Assembly (NCBI GenBank): GCA_013003335.1
Contig: JABDJT010000310.1
Location: 1-8,379, forward strand
Direction: 5' to 3'
Source of the DNA: Verrucomicrobiales bacterium
GTDB lineage: Bacteria; Verrucomicrobiota; Verrucomicrobiia; Verrucomicrobiales; DEV007
Length of the DNA: 8,379 nt
The notes under the pieces are model-generated. The model ran no database searches, was not told the DNA's origin, and saw only the letters and a program-made list of their open reading frames with translations. A program made the position numbers and the translations under genes. Shown piece after piece: positions 1 to 5,658 of the stretch (position 1 is the first letter of the stretch; each line of letters opens with the position of its first letter).

Positions 1-1
1 G

Positions 2-778
2 TTCTTCCTGTGGTACGCGCCGTTCCTCCCCCACACCCCGCACAACCCACCCCAGCGACTGTTCGACAAGTACAAGGACCAGGTCGATTCCCCGCACGTG
101 GCGCGGTACTACGCGATGTGCGAATGGTTCGACGAAACCTGCGGCGAACTGATCGACCACCTCGACAAGGCCGGGATCGCCGACAATACGCTGATCGTTT
201 ACATCTGCGACAACGGTTGGATTCAAAATCCGAACAAGGGTGGATACGACGCCCGCAGCAAGCAGACACCCTACGAAGGCGGCGTGCGCCAGCCGACGAT
301 GTTTTGCTGGCCCGGGAAGATCAAGCCGGGTGATCGCGGCAACCAACTTTGCTCCAGCGTGGATATCGTCCCAACCATGCTCGCGGCTGCCGGCCTGGAA
401 AAAACCGAAGCCATGCCGGGCTACAACCTGCTGCCCATTTTGAAAAGCGGTGACCCGAGTCCGCGAAAAATCGTGTTTGGAGAGGGATGCGCCCACGACA
501 TCGCCGACATCGAGAATCCGGAGGAAACCCTGCTGTATCGCTGGGCGATCGAGGGCAAGTGGAAGCTTCTTCTGACCTACGACGGAGTGGTGAACCGCTA
601 CCAGTCCACTCATCCCCGCACGGAGAAACGCCCGCAACTTTTTAACCTCCTCGACGACCCGCACGAGGAAAACAACGTGGCAAAAGACAATCCGGAAGTG
701 GTTGCCAGGCTCGCGAAGGAAATCGCGGATTGGTATCCGGTGACCGAGCGGAAAGTGATCACCGCGTGGACCGACTGA
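2..778 (+). CDS. Sulfatase (S1 family), C-terminal part, 5' end outside window
   Basis: The open frame runs from base 2 to a TGA at 776-778 and gives 258 residues with no start, so the N-terminal half carrying the formylglycine cysteine lies upstream of the window. What is visible is a typical alkaline-phosphatase-fold sulfatase C-terminus: 'APFLPHTPHNPP' at residues 6-17 (the histidine-rich loop), 'YICDNGW' at 67-73 with the Asp-Asn metal-ligand pair at 70-71, then 'SKQTPYEGGVRQP' at 86-98 with the conserved Lys and YEGG-R turn, and a 'DIVPTMLAAAG' helix. Family members hydrolyse sulfate esters, usually in the periplasm or outside the cell, on polysaccharides or small sulfated compounds; the substrate cannot be read here. 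The late 'LFNLLDDPHEENNVA' segment is the standard sulfatase C-terminal subdomain. It is a different subfamily from the complete sulfatase at the right end of the window, so it is not a recent duplicate. Confidence 0.93.
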   Translation, partial: FFLWYAPFLPHTPHNPPQRLFDKYKDQVDSPHVARYYAMCEWFDETCGELIDHLDKAGIADNTLIVYICDNGWIQNPNKGGYDARSKQTPYEGGVRQPTMFCWPGKIKPGDRGNQLCSSVDIVPTMLAAAGLEKTEAMPGYNLLPILKSGDPSPRKIVFGEGCAHDIADIENPEETLLYRWAIEGKWKLLLTYDGVVNRYQSTHPRTEKRPQLFNLLDDPHEENNVAKDNPEVVARLAKEIADWYPVTERKVITAWTD

Positions 779-801
779 CCGCAAACCGCGCGCCACGAAC
801 G

Positions 802-832
802 AACAGGGTCGGTTCGGAGAACCAACCCTGTT
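802..832. terminator. Hairpin between converging genes, likely bidirectional terminator
   Basis: AACAGGGT (802-809) pairs perfectly with ACCCTGTT (825-832), and inside it GGTTC (811-815) pairs with GAACC (819-823) around a GGA loop, with a single C/A mismatch between the two stems. It lies 24 bases past the sulfatase stop and 20 bases past the isomerase stop, where both converging transcripts must end. Neither side has a clean U-tract (GACTCGTTTCG on the plus side, CGTTCG on the minus side). The role is therefore inferred from position and stem strength. Confidence 0.55.
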
Positions 833-851
833 GACTCGTTTCGCAATAATT

Positions 852-1358
852 TCAGAGCTGGCCGCAATCGGCGACCATCACGTTTTTGGAAGTTTCGCCG
901 CCGGGAGATCCGAGGTCTTCAATCTTCTCAACCACGTCCATTCCTTCGACCACTTCGCCGAACACCACGTGCTTGCCGTCGAGGAAATCCGTTTTGGTTG
1001 TGCAGATAAAAAACTGGGAACTGTTGGTATTCGGACCGGCATTCGCCATGGAGAGAATCCCGGGGCCGGTGTGTTTCAGTTCAAAGTTTTCATCGTCGAA
1101 TGAATCACCGTAGATGGACCTTCCCCCGAAACCGTTGTGCTGGGTAATATCACCTCCCTGGCACATGAAACTCGGAATTACGCGGTGGAAGATGCTCCCT
1201 TTGAAGCCGTAGCCTTCGTCATGGGTGCAGAGCGCTCGGAAGTTTTCCGCTGTTCTCGGGACGACATCAGCCCGGAGTTCCATCACGATCCGGCCGAGCT
1301 CTTCGCCATCAGCGGTCATGTCAAAATAGACGCGGGGATTGGTAGTTTCTTCACTCAT
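852..1358 (-). CDS. Cyclophilin-type peptidyl-prolyl cis-trans isomerase, cytoplasmic paralog
   Basis: The 168-residue protein is a single cyclophilin domain with no leader, so it should act in the cytoplasm, catalysing cis-trans isomerisation of Xaa-Pro bonds during protein folding. Motifs follow the human cyclophilin A pattern closely: 'FHRVIPSFMCQGGD' at 57-70 holds the catalytic Arg59, Phe64, Met65 and Gln67; 'GPGILSMANAGPNTNSSQFF' at 98-117 is the family signature; and 'FLDGKHVVFG' at 125-134 has His130. The position equal to CypA Trp121 is Phe125, as in E. coli-type cyclophilins, which are known to bind cyclosporin poorly. The ATG at 1358 is the only reasonable start; upstream there is no clear Shine-Dalgarno. 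The gene lies 102 bases downstream of a second cyclophilin on the same strand, with a terminator between them, so the pair is a tandem duplication that is probably not simply co-transcribed. Confidence 0.96.
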   Translation of the reverse strand: MSEETTNPRVYFDMTADGEELGRIVMELRADVVPRTAENFRALCTHDEGYGFKGSIFHRVIPSFMCQGGDITQHNGFGGRSIYGDSFDDENFELKHTGPGILSMANAGPNTNSSQFFICTTKTDFLDGKHVVFGEVVEGMDVVEKIEDLGSPGGETSKNVMVADCGQL

Positions 1359-1399
1359 CGTTTTTTCGTTTTTGGAGTTTTCTTGTTGGTTTCCTGGGT

Positions 1400-1440
1400 A
1401 AAAGAAAAGCCCGCCACGATCGAATTCGTCGCGGCGGGCT
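1400..1440 (-). terminator. Intrinsic terminator of the upstream cyclophilin gene
   Basis: On the minus strand the sequence reads AGCCCGCCGCGA, a 9-base loop, then TCGTGGCGGGCT: a 12-pair GC-rich stem with one G-U pair. It is followed at once by TTTTCTTTT. The hairpin begins about 20 bases after the stop codon of the gene at 1461-2075. On the plus strand the wobble becomes an A-C mismatch and no T-run follows, so the orientation is minus. Only about 40 bases remain between it and the start of the next cyclophilin gene. Confidence 0.88.
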
Positions 1441-1460
1441 GAAATTTTGAGTTCGTGGAA

Positions 1461-2075
1461 TCAGTTGGCGGCGCCTTGATCGGCGGCGGACTCCGTCTCC
1501 GCTTTAAGTTCGCCGCAATCCGCCACCACGATCTTCGCCGAAGTGGCACCGGACCGGGAACCGTAGGATTCGACTTTTTCCACGACGTCCATGCCGTCGA
1601 CTACTTTGCCAAACACAACATGTTTGCCATCGAGCCACGTTGTCTTTGCCGTGCAGATGAAAAACTGGGATCCGTTGGTGTTCGGGCCGGCATTGGCCAT
1701 GGAAAGAATTCCCGGGCCGGTGTGTTTCAGTTCGAAATTCTCGTCGGCAAATTTTTCACCGTAAATGGATTTTCCGCCGGTGCCGTTGTGGTTGGTGAAG
1801 TCGCCTCCCTGGCACATGAAATCGGGGATCACGCGGTGGAAAGTGGAGCCCTTATAGCCGAAACCCTTTTCCCCAGTGCAGAGAACGCGGAAGTTTTCGG
1901 CCGTTTTCGGAACGACGTCCGCGCGCAATTCCATGACGATCCGGCCCAGCTTTTCGCCGTCTGCTTCCATATCGAAGAAGACTTTCGGCTTCTTGTCATC
2001 GCCGAAAGCAACACCGGTCGTCGCCGTCACGGCTGCGGCGCCGGCAGTAGTTTTGAGGAATTCTTTTCTTTTCAT
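1461..2075 (-). CDS. Cyclophilin-type peptidyl-prolyl cis-trans isomerase, exported paralog
   Basis: From the ATG at 2075 the protein has 204 residues: a leader at 1-25, a full cyclophilin domain at about 30-190 and a short Ala/Glu-rich tail. The leader 'MKRKEFLKTTAGAAAVTA' resembles a twin-arginine signal in which Arg-Lys replaces Arg-Arg (RKEFLK), followed by an Ala/Thr-rich stretch and a possible cut near 'VAFG'. The product is therefore probably exported, perhaps through Tat. Catalytic residues match human CypA: Arg81, Phe86, Gln89, Phe139, Trp147 and His152, within 'FHRVIPDFMCQGGDF', 'GILSMANAGPNTNGSQFFI' and 'WLDGKHVVFG'. Unlike its neighbour it keeps the Trp that contacts cyclosporin. 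The frame stays open to an ATG at 2165, but that would put 30 non-leader residues before the signal peptide, so 2075 is preferred. Likely role: folding of periplasmic proteins. It is transcribed away from the DUF1080 gene. Confidence 0.94.
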   Translation of the reverse strand: MKRKEFLKTTAGAAAVTATTGVAFGDDKKPKVFFDMEADGEKLGRIVMELRADVVPKTAENFRVLCTGEKGFGYKGSTFHRVIPDFMCQGGDFTNHNGTGGKSIYGEKFADENFELKHTGPGILSMANAGPNTNGSQFFICTAKTTWLDGKHVVFGKVVDGMDVVEKVESYGSRSGATSAKIVVADCGELKAETESAADQGAAN

Positions 2076-2214
2076 AAATGGATTGGGATTTTCGGGAAAC
2101 TGCCACGGAACCGCTGGAAAACAAGAAACTTGAACAGGGGATGAATGCCCGTCGATTGCATCCACGAGTCATCCAGCGTGAAAAAAGGTCACATACGTAA
2201 AAACGCGCTTGCAG

Positions 2215-2233
2215 GTTTCCGTTGTTCGGAAAC
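2215..2233. promoter_or_regulatory. Perfect inverted repeat in the divergent intergenic region
   Basis: GTTTCCG (2215-2221) and CGGAAAC (2227-2233) form a perfect 7-base inverted repeat around TTGTT, ending 9 bases before the proposed GTG start of the DUF1080 gene. The divergent region 2076-2242 must carry promoters for both the exported cyclophilin and the DUF1080 gene, so this could be an operator or a hairpin controlling translation. No convincing -35/-10 pair was identified, so function is inferred from position only. Confidence 0.35.
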
Positions 2234-2242
2234 AATCGGGGC

Positions 2243-3136
2243 GTGAAATTTTTCCGGAACGCTCTTCTTTTCCTGGCGGCATTTTTTGTCGCCGGAGTCG
2301 CCATCCACTACGGCAGCTACCAGAAATTCGGTGTGTTTATCTGGTCGAAGGGAGAGGAAGGAATCGTCCGGACCGAGATTCCGGAGGTGGACCGGAACGG
2401 AGTCGTGGCGGGAGATCCGGACGCTGGAGGGAAAGATCCGGAAGGGACGGAACCGAACGCCGGCAAGAAAGAAAAGGGCAAAGGGAAATCGCAACCTGCC
2501 AAAGATCCGAACCACTTTGTCCTGTTTAACGGGAAAGATTTCGGCGACTGGAAGAAGACGGAGTTTGGTGGAGAGGGCGACGTGTTCATCAACGAGGACA
2601 AGGCCATCGAATTTGGATTCGGGGCGATCATGACAGGGATTCATTTCGGAAAGGAACCGCCGGCCCGGTCCAACTATGAACTGAGCCTGGAAGCGATGAA
2701 GCTCGACGGGAACGACTTTTTCGCCGCGGTCACCTTTCCCGTGAAAGACAGCCACGCATCCTTCGTGGTGGGAGGATGGGGCGGCGGAGTGGTTGGACTT
2801 TCCAGCATCGACGATCTTGACGCATCCGAGAACGAGACGATGAACATCGAGGGATTCGAAAACAACAAGTGGTACAAGATCAGGATCCGGGTCACCGACG
2901 ACGATATCGATATTTGGCTGGACGGACACCAAATGGTGGACCTGGAACTCAAGGACCGGAAAATCAGCCTCCGTCCCGGCGATATCGAACTTTGTGTCCC
3001 GATTGGGATTGCCAGTTTTCAAACACGCGCGCAGTATCGAAACATCGAATGGCGCAACATCGATCCGAACAAGATCGAGGAGGAACCACAACCATCCGCT
3101 TCGAACGAAGGCTCAGCCGAAAAAAAAGGCGGATAA
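2243..3136 (+). CDS. Membrane-anchored DUF1080 (3-keto-disaccharide hydrolase / LamG-like) protein
   Basis: Starting from GTG at 2243, which follows a GGGG stretch, the protein has 297 residues. A TTG at 2222 in the same frame would add seven residues but lies in the loop of an inverted repeat. 'RNALLFLAAFFVAGVAIHYG' at 5-24 is a membrane anchor or uncleaved signal. A charged Gly/Lys/Pro/Asp-rich linker spans about 45-88, and the DUF1080 domain about 91-273. The domain shows the family marks: 'FVLFNGKDFGDW' at 92-103 (family form LFNGKDLxGW), 'NYELSLEAM' at 144-152, 'NNKWYKIRIRV' at 207-217, 'IDIWLDGHQMVDL' at 222-234 and 'QYRNIEWRNI' at 264-273. The family has a concanavalin/laminin-G-like beta-sandwich; some members cleave 3-keto-glycosides, others may bind glycans. 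Which applies here cannot be told. The tail after 280 is Glu/Ser/Lys-rich. The neighbouring genes do not form a sugar operon, although sulfatases flank the window. Confidence 0.88.
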   Translation: MKFFRNALLFLAAFFVAGVAIHYGSYQKFGVFIWSKGEEGIVRTEIPEVDRNGVVAGDPDAGGKDPEGTEPNAGKKEKGKGKSQPAKDPNHFVLFNGKDFGDWKKTEFGGEGDVFINEDKAIEFGFGAIMTGIHFGKEPPARSNYELSLEAMKLDGNDFFAAVTFPVKDSHASFVVGGWGGGVVGLSSIDDLDASENETMNIEGFENNKWYKIRIRVTDDDIDIWLDGHQMVDLELKDRKISLRPGDIELCVPIGIASFQTRAQYRNIEWRNIDPNKIEEEPQPSASNEGSAEKKGG

Positions 3137-3161
3137 ACCAACACCAACATTCAGGGGTTTG

Positions 3162-3196
3162 CGGAGTGCACAGCACTCCGGAGGGATCGTCTTTTT
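3162..3196 (+). terminator. Candidate terminator after the DUF1080 gene
   Basis: CGGAGTGC (3162-3169) and GCACTCCG (3173-3180) form a perfect 8-pair stem with an ACA loop, 25 bases after the stop codon. A run of five T follows at 3192-3196, 11 bases past the stem, which is further than in a standard intrinsic terminator. The position fits transcription end for the DUF1080 gene. It could instead be a dispersed palindromic repeat. Confidence 0.42.
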
Positions 3197-3282
3197 GAGG
3201 GCATCCTGTCGGTTTCGGAAACCAAAACGAAAAATTTCTCAAAAATTAAAATTTTATCTTGCTTAATTTTCAACTTTCTGAA

Positions 3283-3310
3283 TTGATACAGGGGTATTAG
3301 CCAATAAAAC
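3283..3310 (+). promoter_or_regulatory. Candidate promoter in the AT-rich leader of the HrgA-like gene
   Basis: TTGATA at 3283-3288 and TAAAAC at 3305-3310 are spaced by 16 bases and match the sigma-70 boxes at five and four of six positions. They lie in a markedly AT-rich stretch (about 3230-3350) that contrasts with the GC-rich surroundings, about 90 bases before the ATG at 3401. The same stretch contains the palindrome AAAATTAAAATTTT at 3242-3255. This is inferred from pattern only; other pairings in this AT-rich DNA are possible. Confidence 0.28.
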
Positions 3311-3400
3311 GGGCTCGGATTGAAAAAATTGTTACCTAACTAATTCAATGCTTGACCCGTTCCCCGGCACCGCTCAACCTCAACCCGCTCCGAACATTCC

Positions 3401-4453
3401 ATGAACCTGCGTGACCAGCTCAAAGAGATCCTTCCGGATATTCTGCCTCGAAACCCAGCCCAGTCCATCAAAGGGACTGAGCTGATTGAGATGGTGAAAT
3501 ACAAACTCCGCCAGGAGTATTCCGATGCCACCCTTCGGTATCATTTTTCCATCATGTCCTGCGATCCCTCTTCGCCGATCGCCAAGGTCGAGCATGGTCA
3601 GGGTTACTATCTCCGCAGCACCACCATCCACTCTCTGAACAGCGCGAGAAATCTGATCAGCCAGGGGCAGGGATCGACCGGAGGCGAATTCGCTCTCAGC
3701 AGCGAAGACGCCAATGTTTCTCTTTCCCGGGCCAATAAATTCCGCGCCGTTGCGCAACGATATTTTGAATCGCTGCAACAATTTCCATTCGCTTTTGAGC
3801 GCTCTTTTTCCGTCGAAGAAGCCGGAGCCAACCGGTGGAGATATCCGGACATGGCGGTAGTCGACTGGACTGTCGGGGAACGGGTCGATGACGAAACCTT
3901 TCAATTGGATCCCGAGCAATGCGAAGTCCATCGCCGGTTGGGCAGCGCCCCGTTCCGTGTATCCAGCGTCAAACTGCGCCTGGAACTGAACCCGTTCACT
4001 GTTCGTGAAGATTTGTATCAATGTCTTGCCACCTCCGGCTGGGCCAACACCGGCGAAATCCTGATTGCTGCACCGATCAGCGACCTGTCACTGCTTCAGG
4101 AAATCCGGCAATTTGCCGCGCGGCACGGCGTGGGCGTCACCACCTTCGGCCTGGAGGCCGACGTTCTGGACGACATGCCCGAACCGGCAGCCATCCAGAA
4201 TCTGCTTCCGCGGGAGTTTGACGCCATCCAGTCGCTGTTCAATCTCCGCAGACTGTCCGCACCGGTTGAACGAACGGTTTTCGACTGGCAGCAGGTCACG
4301 GAAGCCGCAACAGACAATCCGGACTTCGACAGTTTCCAGCGCTGGATCAGTCGCTGCCTGATCGAGGAAAAAGTTCTTCCCGCCCGGGAGTTCATTGAAT
4401 CGGGAAGCCAAAGCGAGGAGCCGAAGGAAGAGAGAAAAGAAGCGGTCGCCTGA
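3401..4453 (+). CDS. Winged-helix plus nuclease-fold-like protein, HrgA/COG2958-like
   Basis: The 350-residue protein seems to have two domains. Residues about 1-72 look like a winged helix: helical 'LRDQLKEILPDIL', 'IKGTELIEMVKYKL' and 'SDATLRYHFSIMS', then a wing ending in 'KVEHGQGYYL'. Residues about 113-252 look like a restriction-endonuclease-type fold: 'QRYFESLQQFPFAFERSF', 'GANRWRYPDMAVVDW' (142-156, Pro149-Asp150), 'SSVKLRLELNPFTVREDL' (188-205), 'SGWANTGEILIAAP' (212-225) and 'QFAARHGVGVTTFGLE'. From memory, this layout resembles the HrgA/COG2958 group (HTH plus nuclease-like domain with a conserved WAN motif, found near restriction genes in Helicobacter). Where those have ExK in the strand after the PD, this protein reads Lys191-Leu-Arg193, with the nearest Glu at 195, so catalysis is doubtful. 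The C-terminus is charged and has no leader, suggesting a cytoplasmic DNA-associated role. No methylase or other restriction gene is nearby. The family assignment is tentative and no activity is established. Confidence 0.6.
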   Translation: MNLRDQLKEILPDILPRNPAQSIKGTELIEMVKYKLRQEYSDATLRYHFSIMSCDPSSPIAKVEHGQGYYLRSTTIHSLNSARNLISQGQGSTGGEFALSSEDANVSLSRANKFRAVAQRYFESLQQFPFAFERSFSVEEAGANRWRYPDMAVVDWTVGERVDDETFQLDPEQCEVHRRLGSAPFRVSSVKLRLELNPFTVREDLYQCLATSGWANTGEILIAAPISDLSLLQEIRQFAARHGVGVTTFGLEADVLDDMPEPAAIQNLLPREFDAIQSLFNLRRLSAPVERTVFDWQQVTEAATDNPDFDSFQRWISRCLIEEKVLPAREFIESGSQSEEPKEERKEAVA

Positions 4454-4468
4454 TTTCCCGGCATCTAT

Positions 4469-4489
4469 CTCAGCGTCTCTCAGCGAGAG
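4469..4489. repeat. Short direct repeat with small hairpin after the HrgA-like gene
   Basis: CTCAGCG occurs at 4469-4475 and 4479-4485, and CTCTC (4477-4481) pairs with GAGAG (4485-4489) around AGC. The minus strand reads GCTGAGAGACGCTGAG, which resembles the 'CGCAGAGACGCAGAG' type of dispersed intergenic repeat seen in several bacterial phyla. It lies 16 bases after the stop codon and has no U-tract, so it is a poor terminator. Confidence 0.3.
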
Positions 4490-4616
4490 TTACAAACCAA
4501 GAGGGCCCTCCGTTTGTCGAACTGACCCTTGTTGACTCATGAGACCGACTATCGACCAGGGGTAAAATTTTCCGGTTGGCCTTCCAATCAGGCCATCATC
4601 CGCCACCAGAATTTTT

Positions 4617-4644
4617 AAAAAAACCGTCAATTCTGGATTGACGG
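4617..4644 (-). terminator. Intrinsic terminator on the minus strand upstream of a plus-strand gene
   Basis: CCGTCAAT (4624-4631) and ATTGACGG (4637-4644) form a perfect 8-pair stem with a 5-base loop. Read on the minus strand, the stem is followed directly by seven T (positions 4623 down to 4617), the textbook intrinsic terminator form. On the plus strand no T-run follows. No minus-strand gene was recognised upstream of it in that direction, so it would stop antisense transcription entering from the next gene. Alternatively, the inverted repeat is an operator, since its right arm contains TTGACG, a good -35 box for the gene at 4708. Confidence 0.55.
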
Positions 4645-4707
4645 AATCCCCTGAACTTGTTTAGCTTGCGGGCTCTGCTGGCGTTTGCCGTGGTTGGAAA
4701 CCTCCTC

Positions 4708-5658
4708 ATGACTGTTCGACCTGTCTTTTCTTCGATCTGCACGCACGCAATGGTGGCCGCCATGGCCAGTCTCTCCGTGCTTGGAGGATCAGTCGGATAC
4801 AGCCAGGAAAGAGGCATCCTCGGGAAAATTTTTCAAAAAGGCGGGGGAAAAACTCTCTCCCCGGCCGGTGGAGGTGGCGGAATTCAAACCGGACCGGTGA
4901 AGGAAACATCCGAGCCGGAAACAAATGCGCAATCTCCGACTGCCTATAAAGCGGTGCCTTCCAACGGCCGTGTCCCGGAAATGGGGCGGGTCGTGAAACC
5001 GGCGAAGCCCAATCCGGCTCTCCGCGACGAATCTGCTTCGGAGAAAGCGTTCAAGCCGGTCACTTCCTCGGATCTGAATCTTCCTGCAGCAACCCGACCA
5101 CCGACGAAGGTCACCCCCCGGACGTCCGCGCAGAAGAGCCTCGCTTCAAAAGCAGGACTAACACACTCAGATGCTTACCGGACGGTGGGATCGAACGGAA
5201 AATTCAAAGAACCATCCCGGATTTCGGCCGAGCCGATCCAGACCCGCCCTCCTTCCACCCCTGCCCTTGCCAATACACCCGCAGCACCAGCAAGCGCGAG
5301 TCAGGACTGGACGCAACAACCCGGCGCACAATTGCCGCCGATGCCGAAATTGTTTGATCCAACGGCAAACCGGTCCGCTCCGGTTCTGACCGAAACTGCG
5401 ACTCCGCCATCGCAGTTTCCACCCGATTCCTCTGCATCTGCGGCGAACGCCAACGATGAATTATCCCTCCCTTCCACGGCGTCACGGCAGCCTGGCGGAA
5501 ACCCGATTGTTCACACTCAAACCAATCCGACTGCCGCAAAGGATGAGGTCCGGAGTATCCTGTCTGAAACAGTACCTACCCCGCGGTCGCGTTCCGTGTC
5601 AGATTCGACACCCCGGCTGAAACGGAAATTCTTTTTTGAGCGGAAAAGAAGACAGTAG
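4708..5658 (+). CDS. Exported Pro/Ser/Thr-rich low-complexity protein, function unknown
   Basis: From the ATG at 4708 the protein has 316 residues. The frame is open to a TTG at 4657, but the ATG gives the better leader: a basic start 'MTVRPVFSSICTH', a hydrophobic stretch 'AMVAAMASLSVLGG' and a possible cut near 'GYSQE'. After the leader come 'GILGKIFQKGGGK' and a Gly-run, then about 250 residues rich in Pro, Ser, Thr and Ala with no recognisable fold, so it is probably extended. A motif of form AYxxVxSNGxxxExxR occurs twice, at about residues 79-94 and 156-171, spaced 77 residues apart. The C-terminus is strongly basic, 'LKRKFFFERKRRQ'. I do not recognise the family; a cell-envelope linker or scaffold is one guess. 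Its last 23 bases overlap the start of the following membrane-protein gene, suggesting coupled translation and a shared role. A TTGACG box at 4638-4643 could be part of its promoter. Confidence 0.75.
   Translation: MTVRPVFSSICTHAMVAAMASLSVLGGSVGYSQERGILGKIFQKGGGKTLSPAGGGGGIQTGPVKETSEPETNAQSPTAYKAVPSNGRVPEMGRVVKPAKPNPALRDESASEKAFKPVTSSDLNLPAATRPPTKVTPRTSAQKSLASKAGLTHSDAYRTVGSNGKFKEPSRISAEPIQTRPPSTPALANTPAAPASASQDWTQQPGAQLPPMPKLFDPTANRSAPVLTETATPPSQFPPDSSASAANANDELSLPSTASRQPGGNPIVHTQTNPTAAKDEVRSILSETVPTPRSRSVSDSTPRLKRKFFFERKRRQ
4945..5220 (+). repeat. Two copies of a YxxVxSNG motif inside the Pro/Ser-rich protein
   Basis: The translated segments 'YKAVPSNGRVPEMGR' (from 4945) and 'YRTVGSNGKFKEPSR' (from 5176) align without gaps at Y, K/R, V, SNG, R/K, E and R. 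They are separated by 77 residues of low-complexity sequence. The coordinates span from the first copy to the end of the second. The agreement exceeds the background of this composition-biased protein and suggests a short functional or binding motif. Confidence 0.55.

Noticed and set aside
1455..2144. Plus-strand open frame of 229 codons opposite the exported cyclophilin
   Set aside because: The minus strand gives a complete cyclophilin with leader and terminator; the plus-strand translation is a shadow with no recognisable motif.
2076..2165. Upstream extension of the exported cyclophilin to the ATG at 2165
   Set aside because: It would bury the Tat-like leader behind 30 residues; the leader start at 2075 is more sensible.
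2189..3091. Minus-strand open frame of 300 codons opposite the DUF1080 gene
   Set aside because: It is antisense to a recognised domain-bearing gene, has no family motifs, and long antisense frames are common with this codon composition.
3380..4021. Minus-strand open frame of 213 codons opposite the HrgA-like gene
   Set aside because: The plus-strand frame is longer, has domain-like structure and its own leader; the antisense product shows no motif.
4501..4510. Palindrome GAGGGCCCTC
   Set aside because: It has no loop for a useful hairpin, no T-run and no second copy nearby, and a 10-base palindrome may be chance.
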